Shown in pieces: positions 62,897 to 64,000 of a stretch of 64,000 nucleotides of DNA (its first letter is position 1; every line of letters starts with the position of its first letter). The notes beneath the pieces were generated by a model. That model was not told the DNA's origin and did no database searches. It was given only the letters and a program-made list of their open reading frames with translations. The stretch covers positions 2,356,001 to 2,420,000 of the forward strand of contig OZ345366.1 of the NCBI GenBank assembly GCA_977006965.1, read 5' to 3'. The position numbers were made by a program, and so were the translations under genes. Origin of the DNA: Phymatolithon calcareum. Taxonomy: Eukaryota > Rhodophyta > Florideophyceae > Hapalidiales.

Positions 62897-63403
62897 GAGA
62901 GAGAGAGAAGTAGAATTTTTATTATAGTGTTACCAACGCATCTGCAGACACTCGGGGCAATACTTCTTACGAGTCACGAGGACTCAAATCTGAACACAAA
63001 GGCTCCGTCTCACTATAAAAGCATGTCCACGAAACTACAAAACCTACCTCTGATCTCCCGGAAGAGATCTCGAGGGGGAAAATCATTTCACTTCCTTTGC
63101 CACGCAAAGCTCCATGGTCGAGTTTACCGACTTCCCGGGTCCGCGTGCCGCGCGCTTCTTTGGGGCTTACTCTCGCTCTGCCTGCCCGCCGATCCGCGTG
63201 GGGGGGTTACTGACGTCCCCAGTCTTGCGTGCGCCGAAGCGCCATGGGCGAGTTTACCGACTTCCCGGGTCCGCGTGCCGCGCGCTTCTTTGGGGCTTAC
63301 TCTCGCTCTGCCTGCCCGCCGATCCGCGTGGGGGGGTTACTGACGTCCCCAGTCTTGCGTGCGCCGAAGCGCCATGGGCGAGTTTACCGACTTCCCGGGT
63401 CCG
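62897..63403 (-). mobile_element. SINE-like retroposon copy 3 with 130-bp tandem monomers, 14-bp target duplication
   Basis: Flanking AGGATGGACAAAGA lies at 62883-62896 and 63404-63417, the second leading straight into the resumed LINE frame (EYECKRLT). In sense (minus) orientation, its 3' half matches the SINE at 51574-51735 and ends in AATAAAAATTCTACTTC and CT repeats. Its 5' half consists of 2.2 GC-rich units of 130 bp (63111-63403), almost identical to each other. Open frames over the repeats are artefacts of the periodicity. Confidence 0.75.
63111..63403. repeat. 130-bp tandem repeat, 2.2 units
   Basis: The junction CCATGGGCGAGTTTACCGAC (first unit CCATGGTCGAG) recurs with period 130 bp at 63121, 63251 and 63381 (position of AGTTTACC). 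The units contain CGACTTCCCGGGTCCGCG and GGGGGGGTTACTGACG and are much richer in GC than the flanks. They form the 5' part of the retroposon at 62897-63403. Confidence 0.85.
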
Positions 63404-63589
63404 AGGATGGACAAAGAAACTGAATATGAATGCAAAAGACTCACTCGAGTTCTCATATGGAGAGAAAGTCGAATCAAGGAAATGTTAGGAAAATAGAATG
63501 CGAAAAGTCGAAGTAATTGAGAAGCTGCCTTGTTACTCATAGTGACGTCTTGGGCGCTTTTAAAATAAATCAACAGATATCCCCCTCCC

Positions 63590-63721
63590 AGCTTTCGTGT
63601 TCCAAACCATCTGCCTGTCTCTTGCCCATTTCGATGCAATATTGAACAGTCTCTGTAGTCCCGGTGGTGTCTTTGTCGATAGGAGAACGTCGTCCGCAAA
63701 GAGGACTGCGGCACTGGATTA
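63590..63721 (-). mobile_element. LINE reverse transcriptase fragment with intact FADD motif
   Basis: The minus strand encodes SSAAVLFADDVLLSTKTPPG, then LFNIASKWARDRQMVWNT, aligning with SAVLFADGVILLAKNPQALQ and STKWADERGMTWNT of the LINE at 60.6-61.1 kb. It is a second LINE copy in the opposite orientation, cut off on both sides. Here the catalytic Asp-Asp pair is preserved. Confidence 0.7.
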
Positions 63722-63722
63722 A

Positions 63723-63910
63723 TTTTTTTAAAGTAGTATTTATTAAACGCTCTCAGCAAAACTCTTTAGACTGTAATGGAGATGCGTTTCAGTTGCTACA
63801 GCCTTGTAGCATAGTATAACATTCATATATGCTTCTTCCGCAATATATCGTGGCCCTAGCTGCAAAAACCCCCATCAGACGGATGTGGGAAAAGCTTAGA
63901 GTCCACTATG
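63723..63910 (-). mobile_element. Poly(A) retroposon R1, 3' end
   Basis: From the T-rich ATTTTTTTAAAGTAGTATTT and TATTAAACGCTCTCAG, through GGAGATGCGTTTCAG, to CCTAGCTGCAAAAACCCCCAT and GGGAAAAGCTTAGAGTCCAC, it matches the antisense 3' UTR of the R1 copy at 28132-28827. It abuts the LINE fragment at 63590-63721. The coding end is not reached before homology fades near 63910; nothing is recognised from there to 64000. Confidence 0.65.
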
Positions 63911-64000
63911 CGCTCAGCGGCAATTCGAGCTCGCAATTCTTATCCTTTGTTTTTCTATACTGGATTAATACTCAATTTGTAGTTTGTAGATTCAAATGAG

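Larger units (their letters stand above)
60065..63572 (+). mobile_element. LINE (APE class) with internal deletion and nested insertions
   Basis: The plus strand holds the ORF2 linker (60130-60640), reverse transcriptase (60650-61100), the C-terminal region (61280-61545, 61707-61763, 62823-62896, 63404-63503) and a 3' UTR ending GCGCTTTTAAAATAAATC. The C-terminal blocks NRAPLWRKS, ELIALQRIL and EYECKRLT are in the same order as at 991-1524. Into it were inserted a solo LTR (61764-62817) and a SINE-like element (62897-63403), and another SINE-like copy sits at 61549-61706. The endonuclease and ORF1 are absent. Confidence 0.8.

Noticed and set aside
63111-63403. CRISPR-like repeat array.
   Set aside because: There are only 2.2 adjacent units of 130 bp with no spacers, inside a retroposon of a eukaryotic genome.

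Overview
This is eukaryotic DNA, gene-poor and full of transposable elements. Long uninterrupted coding regions lie far apart (a membrane acyltransferase, a DUF1349 protein and a secreted serine protease), and the space between is packed with decayed hAT, piggyBac, Mutator-like and pogo elements, APE-type LINEs, SINE-like retroposons and a solo LTR. Nucleolin-like and piggyBac sequences and target-site duplications rule out a prokaryote. Intronless genes at about one per 10-20 kb in a TE-rich genome would fit a florideophyte red alga such as Chondrus or a relative. That is an inference from style; no diagnostic marker was seen, and an oomycete or another alga remains possible.

Layout. 0-5 kb: a LINE 3' end, a poly(A) retroposon end, a small repeat pair and a tRNA-like promoter fragment. 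5.1-7.2 kb (-): acyltransferase-3/SGNH gene. 8.4-11.6 kb: GC-rich direct repeat, AT-rich palindrome, and a Mutator-like element with a piggyBac-like copy (A) inside. 14.5-15.4 kb: two unrecognised minus-strand ORFs, one with a signal peptide. 17.6-18.5 kb: a second Mutator-like copy that supplies the empty site for copy A. 19.3-22.8 kb: CENP-B-type transposase remnant and two hAT remnants. 24.1-24.8 kb (+): DUF1349/REE1-like gene. 26.9-29.1 kb: nucleolin-like pseudogene split by a retroposon with a 17-bp target duplication. 30.9-31.9 kb: short hAT element. 32-37 kb: remnants and small unknown ORFs. 38.2-43.3 kb: two piggyBac-like elements (B, C) head-to-tail, sharing one CTAG. 44-45 kb: unknown decayed ORF with a paralogue at 50.5 kb. 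45.9-50 kb (-): LINE with ORF1 and the 5' part of ORF2. 51.6-52.3 kb: SINE-like element, long hairpin and tandem TATA-bearing repeat. 53-56 kb: pogo element inside a short inverted-repeat element. 56.2-57.3 kb: 295-bp inverted repeat around a structured segment. 58.5-59.5 kb (+): secreted trypsin-fold protease. 59.7-64 kb: a repeat ORF, then a LINE carrying a solo LTR and a SINE-like retroposon, then further retroposon ends.

The most notable signal is the piggyBac-like family. Its three copies are flanked by CTAG instead of the TTAA usual for piggyBac, shown directly by the paralogous empty site at 18325-18328 and by the B-C junction. The three host genes have no evident shared pathway and are not arranged as a cluster. 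All boundaries and target duplications were read by eye.
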